The notes beneath the pieces were generated by a model. The model worked only from the letters and a program-made list of their open reading frames with translations, did not search any database and was not told the DNA's origin. Shown here piece after piece: positions 25,408 to 34,244 of a stretch of 42,743 bases of DNA. Numbering within the stretch: position 1 is the stretch's first letter; each line of letters starts with the position of its first letter. Both the position numbers and the translations under genes were made by a program. The stretch covers positions 1 to 42,743 of the forward strand of contig DDIC01000027.1 of NCBI GenBank assembly GCA_002338335.1, written 5' to 3'. The stretch comes from Bacteroidetes bacterium UBA1860. GTDB taxonomy: Bacteria > Bacteroidota > Rhodothermia > Balneolales > Balneolaceae.

Positions 25408-26511
25408 TCATTTCGACGAATCTGTCGTTAAGGTTGTATCAACTTTAAAGGTGCGTCCCATCGCGCGAAATTGGCGCACAAACCGACGTTTGCCTATTTG
25501 TGGAGCAAATTGTCCATACTCCACAAAGACGACACGCTCTTGTTCGGGAATGTAATACGTGAAGTGGACAAATGGACCACCCATAAAATCATTGACCATC
25601 GTCCACGTGCCTAGTGTCTCAAAGGCCAAATGCTCTGACTCATCCAAAAACGAAGTTGATACAGGGCGTCTGGTTTCTGTGGTGATATAAGATTTGGGAC
25701 GACTCCCTTTGAGGTAGGTGGCCATGATAGAATCTCGCTTGGCTTGAATCCAACTCGGAGTAATCACGCCAGGGTCCTGTAGCTCCTCCCATGCACCCCA
25801 GATCCAACGATCGTTATCGATTAATGGGCGTCTAAATTGCACAAAACGGGTCGTATCAAAGTTCCATACATAATCATGCTGCATTCGTACGGACCAACCA
25901 GCATGTGCCATTAAGGAGTCGGCAAGCTCAACTTGTTCTCCCTTTTCATAGATATCACGAGTCCATCGCTCTAGTTCATACGTCTGAAGGGGTTCAAGGA
26001 GTCGCGTATCAGCTTCTAAGATGGCCTGCTTCATAGCCACTGTATCCACTCCAGTGAGGACAAGCACCCACTGGTTTCTCGCCCAGACATCCTTTGCTGG
26101 AAATGCAAAAGACGTGCCATTTCGTACATTTTGTTCAAATGATTCATTAAGCATTGATCGGACCAATGAACCTGTAGGCGTTTGTTCATCTAATGGAGCA
26201 GCAATCACAACATTGGTGCGATTTTCGATGACAGATAAATCGGATTCACGCTCAAAGGAGGCTATATGCATCTTGTATTGTGGTTCGTACCCAGGGACAT
26301 GTGGAATGGCCTGCTCAAACACCTCTCGAATCGCTGGTACAAGAGACGCATTGTGCTGAGTGGTATCTACAACAAGTAAGATGGAATCTAAAGACCCCTT
26401 CGCTTTGGGCTTATACTCCATATTGCAGCCTGCAGCTACAAGAAGTGTTATCACTAAACCAAACAGAAGTGTTGACAAGGAGTTTGACTGATTCATGGGC
26501 AAAGGATTCAT
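25408..26511 (-). CDS. DUF4837-family lipoprotein
   Basis: The protein has 367 residues. The N-terminal signal peptide STLLFGLVITLLVAAGC ends in a proper lipobox (VAAGC), so it is a lipoprotein. The rest matches the composition and motifs of DUF4837 proteins of Bacteroidota-type bacteria: ILLVVDTT near the N-terminus, ENRTNVVIAAPLD in the middle, and MGGPFVHFTYYIPEQERVVFVEYGQFAPQ-like sequence near the end, where an FAPQ-K-R segment follows. The function of the family is not known. It begins 2 bases after the trpA stop, so it is the last gene of the trp transcript and may respond to tryptophan supply. Confidence 0.72.
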   Translation of the reverse strand: MNPLPMNQSNSLSTLLFGLVITLLVAAGCNMEYKPKAKGSLDSILLVVDTTQHNASLVPAIREVFEQAIPHVPGYEPQYKMHIASFERESDLSVIENRTNVVIAAPLDEQTPTGSLVRSMLNESFEQNVRNGTSFAFPAKDVWARNQWVLVLTGVDTVAMKQAILEADTRLLEPLQTYELERWTRDIYEKGEQVELADSLMAHAGWSVRMQHDYVWNFDTTRFVQFRRPLIDNDRWIWGAWEELQDPGVITPSWIQAKRDSIMATYLKGSRPKSYITTETRRPVSTSFLDESEHLAFETLGTWTMVNDFMGGPFVHFTYYIPEQERVVFVEYGQFAPQIGKRRFVRQFRAMGRTFKVDTTLTTDSSK

Positions 26512-26513
26512 GT

Positions 26514-27299
26514 TTAAGACTGCAGATGGTATAGAAATGTGTCTAATGCATTGTCCACATCTCCATCCTCTGAATCAAGCAATATGCGCAACAGTGCACT
26601 ACCCACAATAAATCCATCCAAAAGATCCTTGTACGGTTCAATATCGGAGTGTTGTTGGATGCCAAAACCTGCCATGACTGGGTTGTGCTTCACGAGACCT
26701 CGGACCCTCTCCAAAAACTCTCGAGTTTTGGATGTGTATTGTGAAGCATCTCCACCTGTAACCCCAGTGACCATGACTATGTAGAGAAACCCACGACACA
26801 GTCTATCTAATTGTTGGATACGTTCATTTGTAGACGTTGGTGTGAGCAAGCCAATAAGAGCTACATCATGCTTATGAAAGATCTCTCTCACTCTCTCCAT
26901 TTCCTCGAGTGGGACATCTGGCAAAATGACCCCATCTACCCCTACCTTAGCGCATTCTTTCGCGAATGGCTCGATTCCATAATGGAGGACTGGATTGATG
27001 TAGCCCATTAATACAACGGGTGTTTCGTGACGGAGTCTAAATGTTTGGACAGATTCGAGAATCCAGGCAATGTTCACACCCTGGTGCAAAGCGAGCTCAT
27101 TGGCCTTTTGAATAGTGGGCCCATCGGCTAATGGATCGCTAAACGGCATACCAATCTCAAGAATAGACGCACCCGAAGAGACTAGCGTGTCTAATGTACT
27201 CTGAAATCTGTCTAATGAGGGTAAGCCAGCAGTGATGTACAGTGTCTTTGCAAGCTCGCCTGATGGCTGTTGTTTAAAGAATTGCGTGAGGCGATTCAT
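26514..27299 (-). CDS. trpA: Tryptophan synthase alpha subunit
   Basis: The protein has 261 residues from the ATG at 27297-27299, which overlaps the trpB stop as ATGA. A frame extension nine codons upstream lies inside trpB and is not used. Catalytic residues are visible: Glu48 in [12 protein letters not shown] and Asp59 in LADGPTIQ, equal to Glu49/Asp60 of the enteric enzyme. The phosphate-binding loops VMVTGVTGG and GFGIQ are present. It cleaves indole-3-glycerol phosphate to indole, which passes through a tunnel to TrpB. It is the last biosynthetic gene of the operon. Confidence 0.97.
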   Translation of the reverse strand: MNRLTQFFKQQPSGELAKTLYITAGLPSLDRFQSTLDTLVSSGASILEIGMPFSDPLADGPTIQKANELALHQGVNIAWILESVQTFRLRHETPVVLMGYINPVLHYGIEPFAKECAKVGVDGVILPDVPLEEMERVREIFHKHDVALIGLLTPTSTNERIQQLDRLCRGFLYIVMVTGVTGGDASQYTSKTREFLERVRGLVKHNPVMAGFGIQQHSDIEPYKDLLDGFIVGSALLRILLDSEDGDVDNALDTFLYHLQS

Positions 27300-28498
27300 G
27301 CAATACCCCTTGTAGTCGCTCGACATTCCGTGATCATCTCCATGTCTTTGTCACCACGACCAGAGCAATTAATCACGACGAGACCTCCGTCCTTGATAGC
27401 TTGTTGCTTATCTAGCCACGCAAAGGCATGAGCTGTTTCCAATGCGGGTATAACTCCCTCCATGGCCGCACAAGTTTCAAGGGCTCTCATGGCTTCTTGA
27501 TCCGTTGCAGCGCTGTAATTAACTCGTCCTTCGTCTTTCCAATAGGAATGTTCAGGTCCTACCCCTGGATAATCGAGGCCTGCACTAATACTATGAGCTA
27601 AATCGACTTGCCCGTTCTGATCTTGCAATAAGTAACTAAGAGAGCCATGTAACACACCCGGTTTCCCTTTGGATAATGTGGCTGCAGTTTTCTGCCTCTC
27701 CACTCCAAATCCAGCAGCCTCTACACCAAACATGGCTACATCTTTATCGTCAATAAAAGGATGGAAAAACCCAGCTGCATTACTTCCACCACCTACACAC
27801 GCGACAAGAGCATCTGGAAGCCTTCCTTCAATCGCGAGAACTTGCTCACGTGTCTCTAGGCCTATGACACGATGAAAATTCCGTGTCATCAATGGATATG
27901 GGTGGGGCCCAACGACAGAGCCAATGATATAGAAACAATCTTCCACATGTGTAACCCAGTGTCGAATTGCCTCACTGGTAGCATCTTTGAGGGTGCGAGT
28001 GCCTGACGTTACGGGGCGAACCTCCGCGCCCATGAGTTGCATCCGCTCTACATTGAGTCTTTGACGTTTCACATCCTCTTCACCCATGTACACAATACAC
28101 TCAAGGCCATATTTTGCACAGGCGGTGGCAGTGGCAACCCCGTGTTGTCCAGCGCCAGTTTCTGCAATAATCTTGGTCTTACCCATCTTTTTCGCCAACA
28201 ACGCTTGACCGATGGCGTTGTTGATTTTATGCGCTCCAGTATGGCACAGATCTTCCCGCTTTAGGTAAATCTTCAGCCCGTAATGTTTGGATAATCTAGG
28301 TGCAAAACTAAGTGGAGTAGCGCGTCCAACGAAATGGTGTAATGCCTGATCTAATTGGTGATGAAATTCAGGGTCGTTTTCCAACGCATCATAAGCATCA
28401 CTAAGAGTCTCAAGGGCAGGGATCAAGGTTTCTGGGACAAATTGTCCACCATAGTCTCCAAAGTAGCCTTTAACGCGCGATTTTGTGGCAGGTTGCAT
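27296..28498 (-). CDS. trpB: Tryptophan synthase beta subunit (TrpB1 type)
   Basis: The protein has 400 residues, the standard TrpB1 length. It begins [19 protein letters not shown], has the PLP lysine Lys91 in [10 protein letters not shown], and the phosphate-binding GGGSNAAG loop. It condenses indole with serine to give tryptophan. The start lies 3 bases after the trpF stop, and the stop overlaps trpA, so trpB and trpA are produced together for the alpha2beta2 complex. Confidence 0.98.
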   Translation of the reverse strand: MQPATKSRVKGYFGDYGGQFVPETLIPALETLSDAYDALENDPEFHHQLDQALHHFVGRATPLSFAPRLSKHYGLKIYLKREDLCHTGAHKINNAIGQALLAKKMGKTKIIAETGAGQHGVATATACAKYGLECIVYMGEEDVKRQRLNVERMQLMGAEVRPVTSGTRTLKDATSEAIRHWVTHVEDCFYIIGSVVGPHPYPLMTRNFHRVIGLETREQVLAIEGRLPDALVACVGGGSNAAGFFHPFIDDKDVAMFGVEAAGFGVERQKTAATLSKGKPGVLHGSLSYLLQDQNGQVDLAHSISAGLDYPGVGPEHSYWKDEGRVNYSAATDQEAMRALETCAAMEGVIPALETAHAFAWLDKQQAIKDGGLVVINCSGRGDKDMEMITECRATTRGIA

Positions 28499-28501
28499 GT
28501 C

Positions 28502-29149
28502 TTAAGATGTTGTTTTTAAAAGAGAAGTCAAATGACTGATTTTGTCATAATCTTTGATGCCAGGTGCTTCTTCAACGCCTGAATTAACATCAAAACCATA
28601 GGGTGTGCATATCGCTAGAGCATCTTGGATCCGCGCTGCGTTCAATCCCCCTCCAATCCAATATGGTTTATCAATGGAGCACGACAACAAAATGGACCAA
28701 TCAAACGGTTGTCCCGTACCTCCACGCTGAGTACTCTCTCCTTGATCAATTTGAGAATCGAACAAAAATTCATCCACCACATCGTGGTATCGATCAATCC
28801 GTGACTGGACCTCTTGGGCAGTATCTTCGGGGCTAATGCTAATCGTTTTGATGACAGGCACCTCAAGCGCATCACAATAATGGGGAGGTTCATCACCATG
28901 AAGTTGAATATGTGAGCACCCAGAGCGTTGTAATATCGTTTTTACCTCGTCCAGCGGCTGATCCATGGTGACAGCCACCATTCCCATCCCTTCTATCCAT
29001 TGTGTAATGGCTCCAACCAGATTCACATCCACCGTTCGTTTACTTTGTTCAGTAAAGATAAATCCTAGTCGATCCACAAAGGCTCCAGCACAAAAGCGTG
29101 CGTCTTCCAACCGTGTAATACCACAAATTTTTAGTGCAGGTGAGGTCAT
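28502..29149 (-). CDS. trpF: Phosphoribosylanthranilate isomerase
   Basis: The protein has 215 residues. The (beta/alpha)8 barrel shows LKICGIT with the general-base Cys9, LGFIF, IQLHGDE, WIGGGLN and FDVNSGVEEAPGIKD with the general-acid Asp. It catalyses the Amadori rearrangement of phosphoribosylanthranilate to CdRP. It lies between trpC (3-base gap upstream) and trpB (3-base gap downstream) and is a separate gene rather than a TrpC-TrpF fusion. Confidence 0.96.
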   Translation of the reverse strand: MTSPALKICGITRLEDARFCAGAFVDRLGFIFTEQSKRTVDVNLVGAITQWIEGMGMVAVTMDQPLDEVKTILQRSGCSHIQLHGDEPPHYCDALEVPVIKTISISPEDTAQEVQSRIDRYHDVVDEFLFDSQIDQGESTQRGGTGQPFDWSILLSCSIDKPYWIGGGLNAARIQDALAICTPYGFDVNSGVEEAPGIKDYDKISHLTSLLKTTS

Positions 29150-29152
29150 CGG

Positions 29153-29971
29153 TTAATGGAGTTGATGATTGACATATTGTTTCCATTGTTGAAGCAGCGA
29201 TGCTGGATCGGCCGATCGCATCAAAGCCTCACCAATAAGCGCTGCGTCAATGTGGTGAGTCGCACACGCAAACAGGGGTTCAGGGCCTTGAATCCCACTT
29301 TCCATCACACGAATTACAGTGGATGGAATATCCTGCAATTCAGAGAGACCATGATCGGCATCTGTGTCAAAGGTCGCAAGATTCCGACTGTTCATGCCAA
29401 CGGCAGCGATGGACTCTTGGTATCCCTCAATGGACGACCAAACGTCAGCTGCATCGACTTCCATTAATACATCTAGTTCACATTCACCTGCTGCATCTAA
29501 AAGCTCTTGGATTTGAATTGGACTTAAGATCCGCTCAATCAACAGAATGGCATCAGCACCGTATGCTTTAGCTTCGAACACTTGATAAGGATCTAGGATG
29601 AAATCTTTGCGTAGCAAGGGCAACTCCACCTCACGTCGTATGGCTTGAAGATCAACAAGTGAACCATGGAAAAAAGGGCTGTCTGTCAAGATCGAACAAG
29701 CAGCAGCGCCTCCATTCGCATAAGCACTGCACTGATCCATAGGCACAGAATCAGGTGCAAAGACCCCTTTAGAAGGGGAAGCTCGTTTAAATTCAGCAAT
29801 AATGGCAGGCATTGTAGCTAGTTCACCCCCTTTGCGTTGAACTGCCTCCTTGAATGAAAGTGTGGGTCGATGGAAGAATTCAAATCCATCAAAATCGTGC
29901 AGACTCACACGGGTACGATGTTTTTGGATCTCTACACGTTTACTCTCTACAATTTGATCAAGAATCGACAT
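29153..29971 (-). CDS. trpC: Indole-3-glycerol phosphate synthase
   Basis: The protein has 272 residues, the typical length. Motifs: IIAEFKRASPSKG with the first catalytic Lys, LLRKDFILDPYQVFEAKAYGADA with the second Lys, LMEVD (usually LVEVH), GMNSRNLATF (usually GINNRNL) and VMESGI. The His-to-Asp change in LMEVD is at a position that is usually His, but not a catalytic residue. The enzyme closes the indole ring of CdRP. Its 5' end overlaps the trpD stop by 14 bases. Confidence 0.96.
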   Translation of the reverse strand: MSILDQIVESKRVEIQKHRTRVSLHDFDGFEFFHRPTLSFKEAVQRKGGELATMPAIIAEFKRASPSKGVFAPDSVPMDQCSAYANGGAAACSILTDSPFFHGSLVDLQAIRREVELPLLRKDFILDPYQVFEAKAYGADAILLIERILSPIQIQELLDAAGECELDVLMEVDAADVWSSIEGYQESIAAVGMNSRNLATFDTDADHGLSELQDIPSTVIRVMESGIQGPEPLFACATHHIDAALIGEALMRSADPASLLQQWKQYVNHQLH

Positions 29972-31004
29972 GTGACACCTTAATCATAGATTCTAGCACA
30001 GTCAGAGCAGCCCCTGAGGCAATCGAGTGTCTAGCCCGCTCCATTGCCTCCTGAAGAGACGTATCGGGATGAATGGTTTGAATAGCCATGGCTGTATTCA
30101 TACATACTGTATCGATTTTGGGTGCCTCTGCTTCGTTTTGGAGGATTTGACGAAGAATGTGAGCATTCTCTTTGATGGATCCGCCATGAAGATCTTTCTC
30201 TGATGCTTGGGGAACGTGAAATTCTTTATATGATCGTTCTGATTTGATGACCTGAGCCTGCTGAGGTGCTGTCCGATAGCAACTCCCCCGACCAAAGGGA
30301 ACCCATTCATCGTATCCATCAAGGTGATGAAAAACCGTGGCTTCCACCCCCCGTCGATGTAGCGTTTTTGCCATGGTTTGTGCCGCCTGCTCATCATAGG
30401 CACCTACCAGCTGATGGGTTGGATTTGCTGGATTTAATAATGGACCCATGACATTAAAGATAGTCCGGATACCCAGTGATGCACGTATAGGAACGACATG
30501 TTTAAGGACTGGATGAAAGGAAGGGGCAAAAAGAAAGACACTTCCAACTTCATCGAATATCTTGTGCAAGGTCTCAAGTGACGCAACAACAGGGATGCCA
30601 AGCTCTTGAAGAACATCGGAGGAGCCACTAGATGAAGTTACCCCCCTATTTCCATGCTTCACTACATGAAAACCCGCCCCTGCAAGGACAAAAAACGTAG
30701 TTGTGGAGATGTTGAAGGTGTTTTGGCCATCACCGCCTGTCCCGCAGACATCCACTGTAGTCAAGGACTCATCCACGTGAAATGGAATCATGTGATCTCT
30801 CACTACGTCGACAGCCATCGATAAAATTGTGTCATCTAGATGAAAATTCGCCAGCGTACGTAGATAGCTCTCTGCAACCCCATTAGCCAGGGTTCCATTT
30901 ATTAAGTGCACAAAACACTCTCGATGCCCATCAAGTTCGTCTTGGAGGAGCTCATTGGACGCAACAAAGTGCTCTACAAACCTTTCGGTAGACGATCTGC
31001 TCAT
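29958..31004 (-). CDS. trpD: Anthranilate phosphoribosyltransferase
   Basis: The protein has 348 residues from the ATG at 31002-31004, which overlaps the trpG stop as ATGA; a start 5 codons upstream is less likely. It shows DVCGTGGDGQNTFNIST, the PRPP-binding segment, then KHGNRGVTSSSGSSDVLQELG, the anthranilate/Mg region. It joins anthranilate and PRPP. It is a separate protein, not fused to TrpG as in enteric bacteria. Confidence 0.97.
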   Translation of the reverse strand: MSRSSTERFVEHFVASNELLQDELDGHRECFVHLINGTLANGVAESYLRTLANFHLDDTILSMAVDVVRDHMIPFHVDESLTTVDVCGTGGDGQNTFNISTTTFFVLAGAGFHVVKHGNRGVTSSSGSSDVLQELGIPVVASLETLHKIFDEVGSVFLFAPSFHPVLKHVVPIRASLGIRTIFNVMGPLLNPANPTHQLVGAYDEQAAQTMAKTLHRRGVEATVFHHLDGYDEWVPFGRGSCYRTAPQQAQVIKSERSYKEFHVPQASEKDLHGGSIKENAHILRQILQNEAEAPKIDTVCMNTAMAIQTIHPDTSLQEAMERARHSIASGAALTVLESMIKVSHVDS

Positions 31005-31567
31005 AAAGACTCTACCCAATTTTTGATGATCGTTTCCCCATCTGGCGTGAGAATGCTTTCTGGATGAAACTGAACTCCTTGAAGTGGATACCCTACATGA
31101 CGCACACCCATTATTACACCATCTTCTGTCCTACAAGTGACTTGAAGTGATGATGGTAATGTGTTAGTGTCCAATGCTAATGAGTGGTATCTAGTAGCTG
31201 TAAATGGATTTGGAATATCTTCAAATAGTGGATCTCCTGTATGGATGACCGATGAAATTTTTCCATGCATTAAGCTTGGCGCATGGATCACGTCGCCGCC
31301 AAATACCTGCCCAATGGCTTGATGGCCTAAACATATGCCGATAATGGGACAGGCTGGGCCAAATCTTCGTATGACCTCTTCCGAGATCCCTGCATCTTCG
31401 GGTCTTCCTGGGCCTGGTGAGAGTAAAATTCCCTTTGGAGAAAGATCGGCTATCTCTTGTAGTGTTATCTCATCGTTACGAACGGTTTTGACGTCTACCC
31501 CTTGGATCGCGACCAGGTTCACCAAGTTGTAGGTGAATGAATCATAATTATCAATGACCAAAATCAT
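31001..31567 (-). CDS. trpG: Anthranilate synthase component II (glutamine amidotransferase)
   Basis: The protein has 188 residues, the size of a free TrpG/PabA. It shows DNYDSFTYNLV, LSPGPGRPEDAG, IGICLGHQAIG with nucleophile Cys79, and QFHPES with the catalytic His and Glu. It supplies ammonia to TrpE. The ATG overlaps the trpS stop by ATGA and the stop overlaps trpD by ATGA. As in other bacteria it could also serve PabB for folate synthesis; no pabB is in the window. Confidence 0.95.
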   Translation of the reverse strand: MILVIDNYDSFTYNLVNLVAIQGVDVKTVRNDEITLQEIADLSPKGILLSPGPGRPEDAGISEEVIRRFGPACPIIGICLGHQAIGQVFGGDVIHAPSLMHGKISSVIHTGDPLFEDIPNPFTATRYHSLALDTNTLPSSLQVTCRTEDGVIMGVRHVGYPLQGVQFHPESILTPDGETIIKNWVESL

Positions 31568-32562
31568 GCGCGTACAGACGGTGAGGTGTCTGTGGTTAAC
31601 AATCCAAAATGTTCTCTCATGGCCTCCATAAAAGGCGCAGCTTTTTTGCGAGCATTTCTGCCCCCTTCACGAAGAAGGTCCATTACGTCGTCCGGGCGTG
31701 TAGATAAATCATGTCTACGCTCTCTAGCTTCACCAAAATGGTCATCCATTAACTCTTGAAGTGCCTGTTTTGCATGACCGTAGCCATATCCACCTGCCCT
31801 GTATGCCTCTGCGATTTCATCTGCTTTCTCGTCTGTAGCAAATAGTTGAATAAGCCTGTAAACGGTGCATGACTCAGGGTCTTTGGATTCATCCAGCCCT
31901 TTGGAGTCCGTAACGATGGTGCCGAGAGTCTTTTTGAGTGCTTTCCCCTCTGCAAAGATCGGGATGGTATTACCGGAGCTCTTGCTCATTTTCTTTCCAT
32001 CCGTTCCTGGAACATTGGCTCCCTTTTCCACAAACATGGGCTCAGGAATTGTGCAAAGTTCCTTTTGAGCAGAATGATTCACTTTTTGGGCAAGATCTCG
32101 AGCGATTTCAATGTTTTGCTTTTGATCCTCCCCCACGGGCACAACATTGGACTGCATAATTAAAATATCTGCTGCTTGGAGTATAGGATAGGTGAATAAT
32201 CCAATATTCGGCGTCAAACCTTGGGCAATTTTATCTTTATAGGCCACCCCTTTTTCCATCAATGAAACAGGCGAAAACGTACTTAGAATCCAGGCAAGCT
32301 CAGTCGTTTCAGGCACATCTGACTGTAGATAAAGAGTGCATTTAGTAGCATCAAGGCCTAATGCAAGGTAATCGATAGCAACATCCAGCGAGTATTTGGC
32401 CAAAGAGTCTCCCTCATGGATAGATGTCAAGGAGTGATAGTTTGCGATGAAGTAAAATGATTCATCGGGCGTAGTCTGTCTCTCGACATGCTGGCGAATG
32501 GCACCAAAGTAATTACCTAAGTGAAGTTGACCTGAGGGTTGAATGCCCGAAAGTGTAATCAT
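31564..32562 (-). CDS. trpS: Tryptophanyl-tRNA synthetase
   Basis: The protein has 332 residues, the usual bacterial TrpRS length. It starts TLSGIQPSGQLHLGNYFGAI, with the HIGH-like HLGN at 14-17, then GEDQKQNIEIARD, and the KMSKS loop GKKMSKSSGN around residue 190. It charges tRNA-Trp. It sits inside the trp operon between trpE and trpG, so its amount is expected to follow the same leader attenuator that senses charged tRNA-Trp. The overlap with trpG is ATGA; trpE ends 6 bases upstream. Confidence 0.97.
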   Translation of the reverse strand: MITLSGIQPSGQLHLGNYFGAIRQHVERQTTPDESFYFIANYHSLTSIHEGDSLAKYSLDVAIDYLALGLDATKCTLYLQSDVPETTELAWILSTFSPVSLMEKGVAYKDKIAQGLTPNIGLFTYPILQAADILIMQSNVVPVGEDQKQNIEIARDLAQKVNHSAQKELCTIPEPMFVEKGANVPGTDGKKMSKSSGNTIPIFAEGKALKKTLGTIVTDSKGLDESKDPESCTVYRLIQLFATDEKADEIAEAYRAGGYGYGHAKQALQELMDDHFGEARERRHDLSTRPDDVMDLLREGGRNARKKAAPFMEAMREHFGLLTTDTSPSVRA

Positions 32563-32568
32563 AATGAA

Positions 32569-34101
32569 TTAGGTTAGTGTTTTGGCTAAAGCGACTGCTT
32601 GTCGCAACGCATTGGATTTGTGAAGCGTTTCATTGAACTCAGCTTCTGCGTCACTATCTGCAACGATTCCCGCCCCTGCTTGAATACGTAGCTGATCTCC
32701 TTCTATAATAAAGGTTCGAATGGCAATACATGTGTCCATATTACCTTTAAAATCGAAATACCCAACAGCACCTGCGTATGGTCCTCTTGGTTTTGGCTCA
32801 AGTGTATCCAGAATTTGCATCGCCCTCACTTTGGGAGCACCAGAGACCGTTCCAGCTGGGAAACAGGCCTTTAGTACACTCAATGCATCTTGATCGGGTC
32901 GCACGGTCCCTTTTACCTCGCTAACGATGTGCATAACATGAGAAAAATACTCTACCTCCATTTGTTTACTCACATGGATGGTGCCATGTTGGCATACCCT
33001 GGAGAGATCATTTCTCCCTAAATCAATTAACATGGTGTGCTCTGCCAGTTCTTTTTGATCCTCTAATAGATCCTGTTTGAACGCGATGTCTTGCTCAGGG
33101 GTCTCACCTCGTGGCCGTGTTCCTGCAATGGGATATAGAACAGCGGTTTGATCCTTCACTTGTACTAAAATTTCAGGTGAAGAACCAACCAATGTACATA
33201 TCTCAGGGTGGTCAATGTAAAACATATACGGTGATGGATTTACATGTCGCAAGGCTCTATATAGACGCAGTGATTCCTCTGAAAACGTCGTGGTTAACGC
33301 ACGCGAAAGCACCACTTGAAAAGCGTCTCCTTCATGGATATGCTCTTTAATGGATCCAACAGCCTCAACAAAGGAGGATTTTGAAAAGGGAGAGTCAAAC
33401 GTAATGTCATCGATAGAGCTTGGCTGGAGGGTATCTAATGACGCCTCAGTGGATGATATGCAGGATGCTAGGGCACTTAATGCTTTTTCAGCTCCATCAT
33501 AAAGTGCTTTAATACGCTCTTCGCTGGATAGATCTTCCTTTTCGGGAAAGACCAATTTGGTCAGTGTGCACGTCTGTTTAACGTGATCAAATTGAACGAA
33601 CTCATCAAAGAGCATCCATAAAGCGATCGTTTTATCCGTATCATATGTAACGTGGGTGTCTTCCTTGGAGTGAATGGGCTCAAGTTCGTGAATCCATTCA
33701 TAGGAGGTGTACCCAACGATTCCACCATGAAACCCACCACTTTGCAATTGCTGTTCAATCGATTTAGCCCAGGTTTTGGAGCTCAACCACTCTCGTAATG
33801 TAGCATCCCAGGGTAGAGAAATGGATTCGTCCTTCGTGGAATCATCTCGGTAGTGAACTTGGGTCCCCCCGCTGTATCCTTTCCATGTAATCTTGGGGTC
33901 TGCACCTAGAAAGGAATATCTCCCCATGGATTGGTCAGCGCTGACACTCTCAAAGAGAAATTGTGCTTTGTCAGGATGCGCGCGGCGAAGGGCCTTACAC
34001 GCCTGCACCGGTGTAGTTTGATCAGAGAGCAGTGTCTTTGAACAAGGGATAACGCCACTCAAAGTAGCGGCTGCCTTAAATTGAGAAAATGTACTATCCA
34101 T
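32569..34101 (-). CDS. trpE: Anthranilate synthase component I
   Basis: The protein has 510 residues. The N-terminal domain has [19 protein letters not shown], where Glu51-Ser52 matches the LLES motif that binds tryptophan for feedback inhibition in TrpE proteins. The chorismate-binding domain carries [49 protein letters not shown] and [15 protein letters not shown], all as expected. It makes anthranilate from chorismate with ammonia from TrpG. The ATG at 34101 lies 8 bases after the terminator U-run, and no Shine-Dalgarno is seen. It is the first structural gene of the operon. Confidence 0.97.
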   Translation of the reverse strand: MDSTFSQFKAAATLSGVIPCSKTLLSDQTTPVQACKALRRAHPDKAQFLFESVSADQSMGRYSFLGADPKITWKGYSGGTQVHYRDDSTKDESISLPWDATLREWLSSKTWAKSIEQQLQSGGFHGGIVGYTSYEWIHELEPIHSKEDTHVTYDTDKTIALWMLFDEFVQFDHVKQTCTLTKLVFPEKEDLSSEERIKALYDGAEKALSALASCISSTEASLDTLQPSSIDDITFDSPFSKSSFVEAVGSIKEHIHEGDAFQVVLSRALTTTFSEESLRLYRALRHVNPSPYMFYIDHPEICTLVGSSPEILVQVKDQTAVLYPIAGTRPRGETPEQDIAFKQDLLEDQKELAEHTMLIDLGRNDLSRVCQHGTIHVSKQMEVEYFSHVMHIVSEVKGTVRPDQDALSVLKACFPAGTVSGAPKVRAMQILDTLEPKPRGPYAGAVGYFDFKGNMDTCIAIRTFIIEGDQLRIQAGAGIVADSDAEAEFNETLHKSNALRQAVALAKTLT

Positions 34102-34109
34102 CTAGAAAC

Positions 34110-34142
34110 AAAAAATCCACTGCATTTCACGTACAGTGGATT
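34110..34142 (-). terminator. trpL attenuator: Intrinsic terminator of the trp leader (attenuator, segments 3:4)
   Basis: On the minus strand AATCCACTG (34142-34134) pairs with CAGTGGATT (34122-34114), 9 bp with an 11-base loop that can add two weak pairs. The 3' arm runs into six T (34115-34110) and, after a G, three more T. Stem plus U-run in front of trpE is a classical Rho-independent terminator. It ends 8 bases before the trpE start codon. Confidence 0.85.
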
Positions 34143-34159
34143 GGACGTACGAAATGCAG
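34120..34159 (-). promoter_or_regulatory. trpL attenuator: Antiterminator hairpin of the trp leader
   Basis: CTGCATTTC (34159-34151) pairs with GAAATGCAG (34128-34120), 9 bp. Across a two-base bulge GTAC (34150-34147) pairs with GTAC (34134-34131), making about 13 bp. This stem uses the loop of the terminator and three bases of its 3' arm, so it cannot coexist with it. It would form when the ribosome stalls upstream at the tandem Trp codons. Confidence 0.75.
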
Positions 34160-34211
34160 ATCGAGTTCGTTACCTCCACCAAGCGTTAGTAGTGCTATGT
34201 TGTATCTGCAT
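34154..34211 (-). promoter_or_regulatory. trpL attenuator: Upstream 1:2 hairpin of the trp leader
   Basis: ATGCAGAT (34211-34204), starting at the second ATG of the leader peptide, pairs perfectly with ATCTGCAT (34161-34154), which is the start of the antiterminator 5' arm. This pairing releases the terminator and would act when the leader is not being translated or after ribosome release. It completes the three-hairpin logic of amino-acid attenuators. Confidence 0.65.
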
Positions 34212-34214
34212 CAT
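34170..34214 (-). CDS. trpL: trp operon leader peptide with tandem Trp codons
   Basis: A 14-codon ORF on the minus strand, ATG at 34214-34212, reads MMQIQHSTTNAWWR and stops with TAA at 34172-34170. Two adjacent TGG codons (34181-34176) near its end are the hallmark of TrpL peptides; the E. coli leader also has Trp-Trp-Arg. The second ATG (34211) is an alternative start. No Shine-Dalgarno is visible, as for several genes of this genome. It is too short for normal ORF calling. The antiterminator 5' arm begins 10 bases after the stop codon, so a ribosome at the Trp codons leaves that arm free, while a ribosome at the stop reaches its edge. The coding claim rests on position, the WW pair and the downstream hairpins. 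Confidence 0.8.
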   Translation of the reverse strand: MMQIQHSTTNAWWR

Positions 34215-34244
34215 GGGGGTCAAGTTAATTCAGTTTATCCTAAT

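Noticed and set aside
27300..27326. Nine-codon extension of TrpA into trpB
   Set aside because: Family length and residue numbering (Glu48/Asp59) fit the ATGA-overlap start at 27299.
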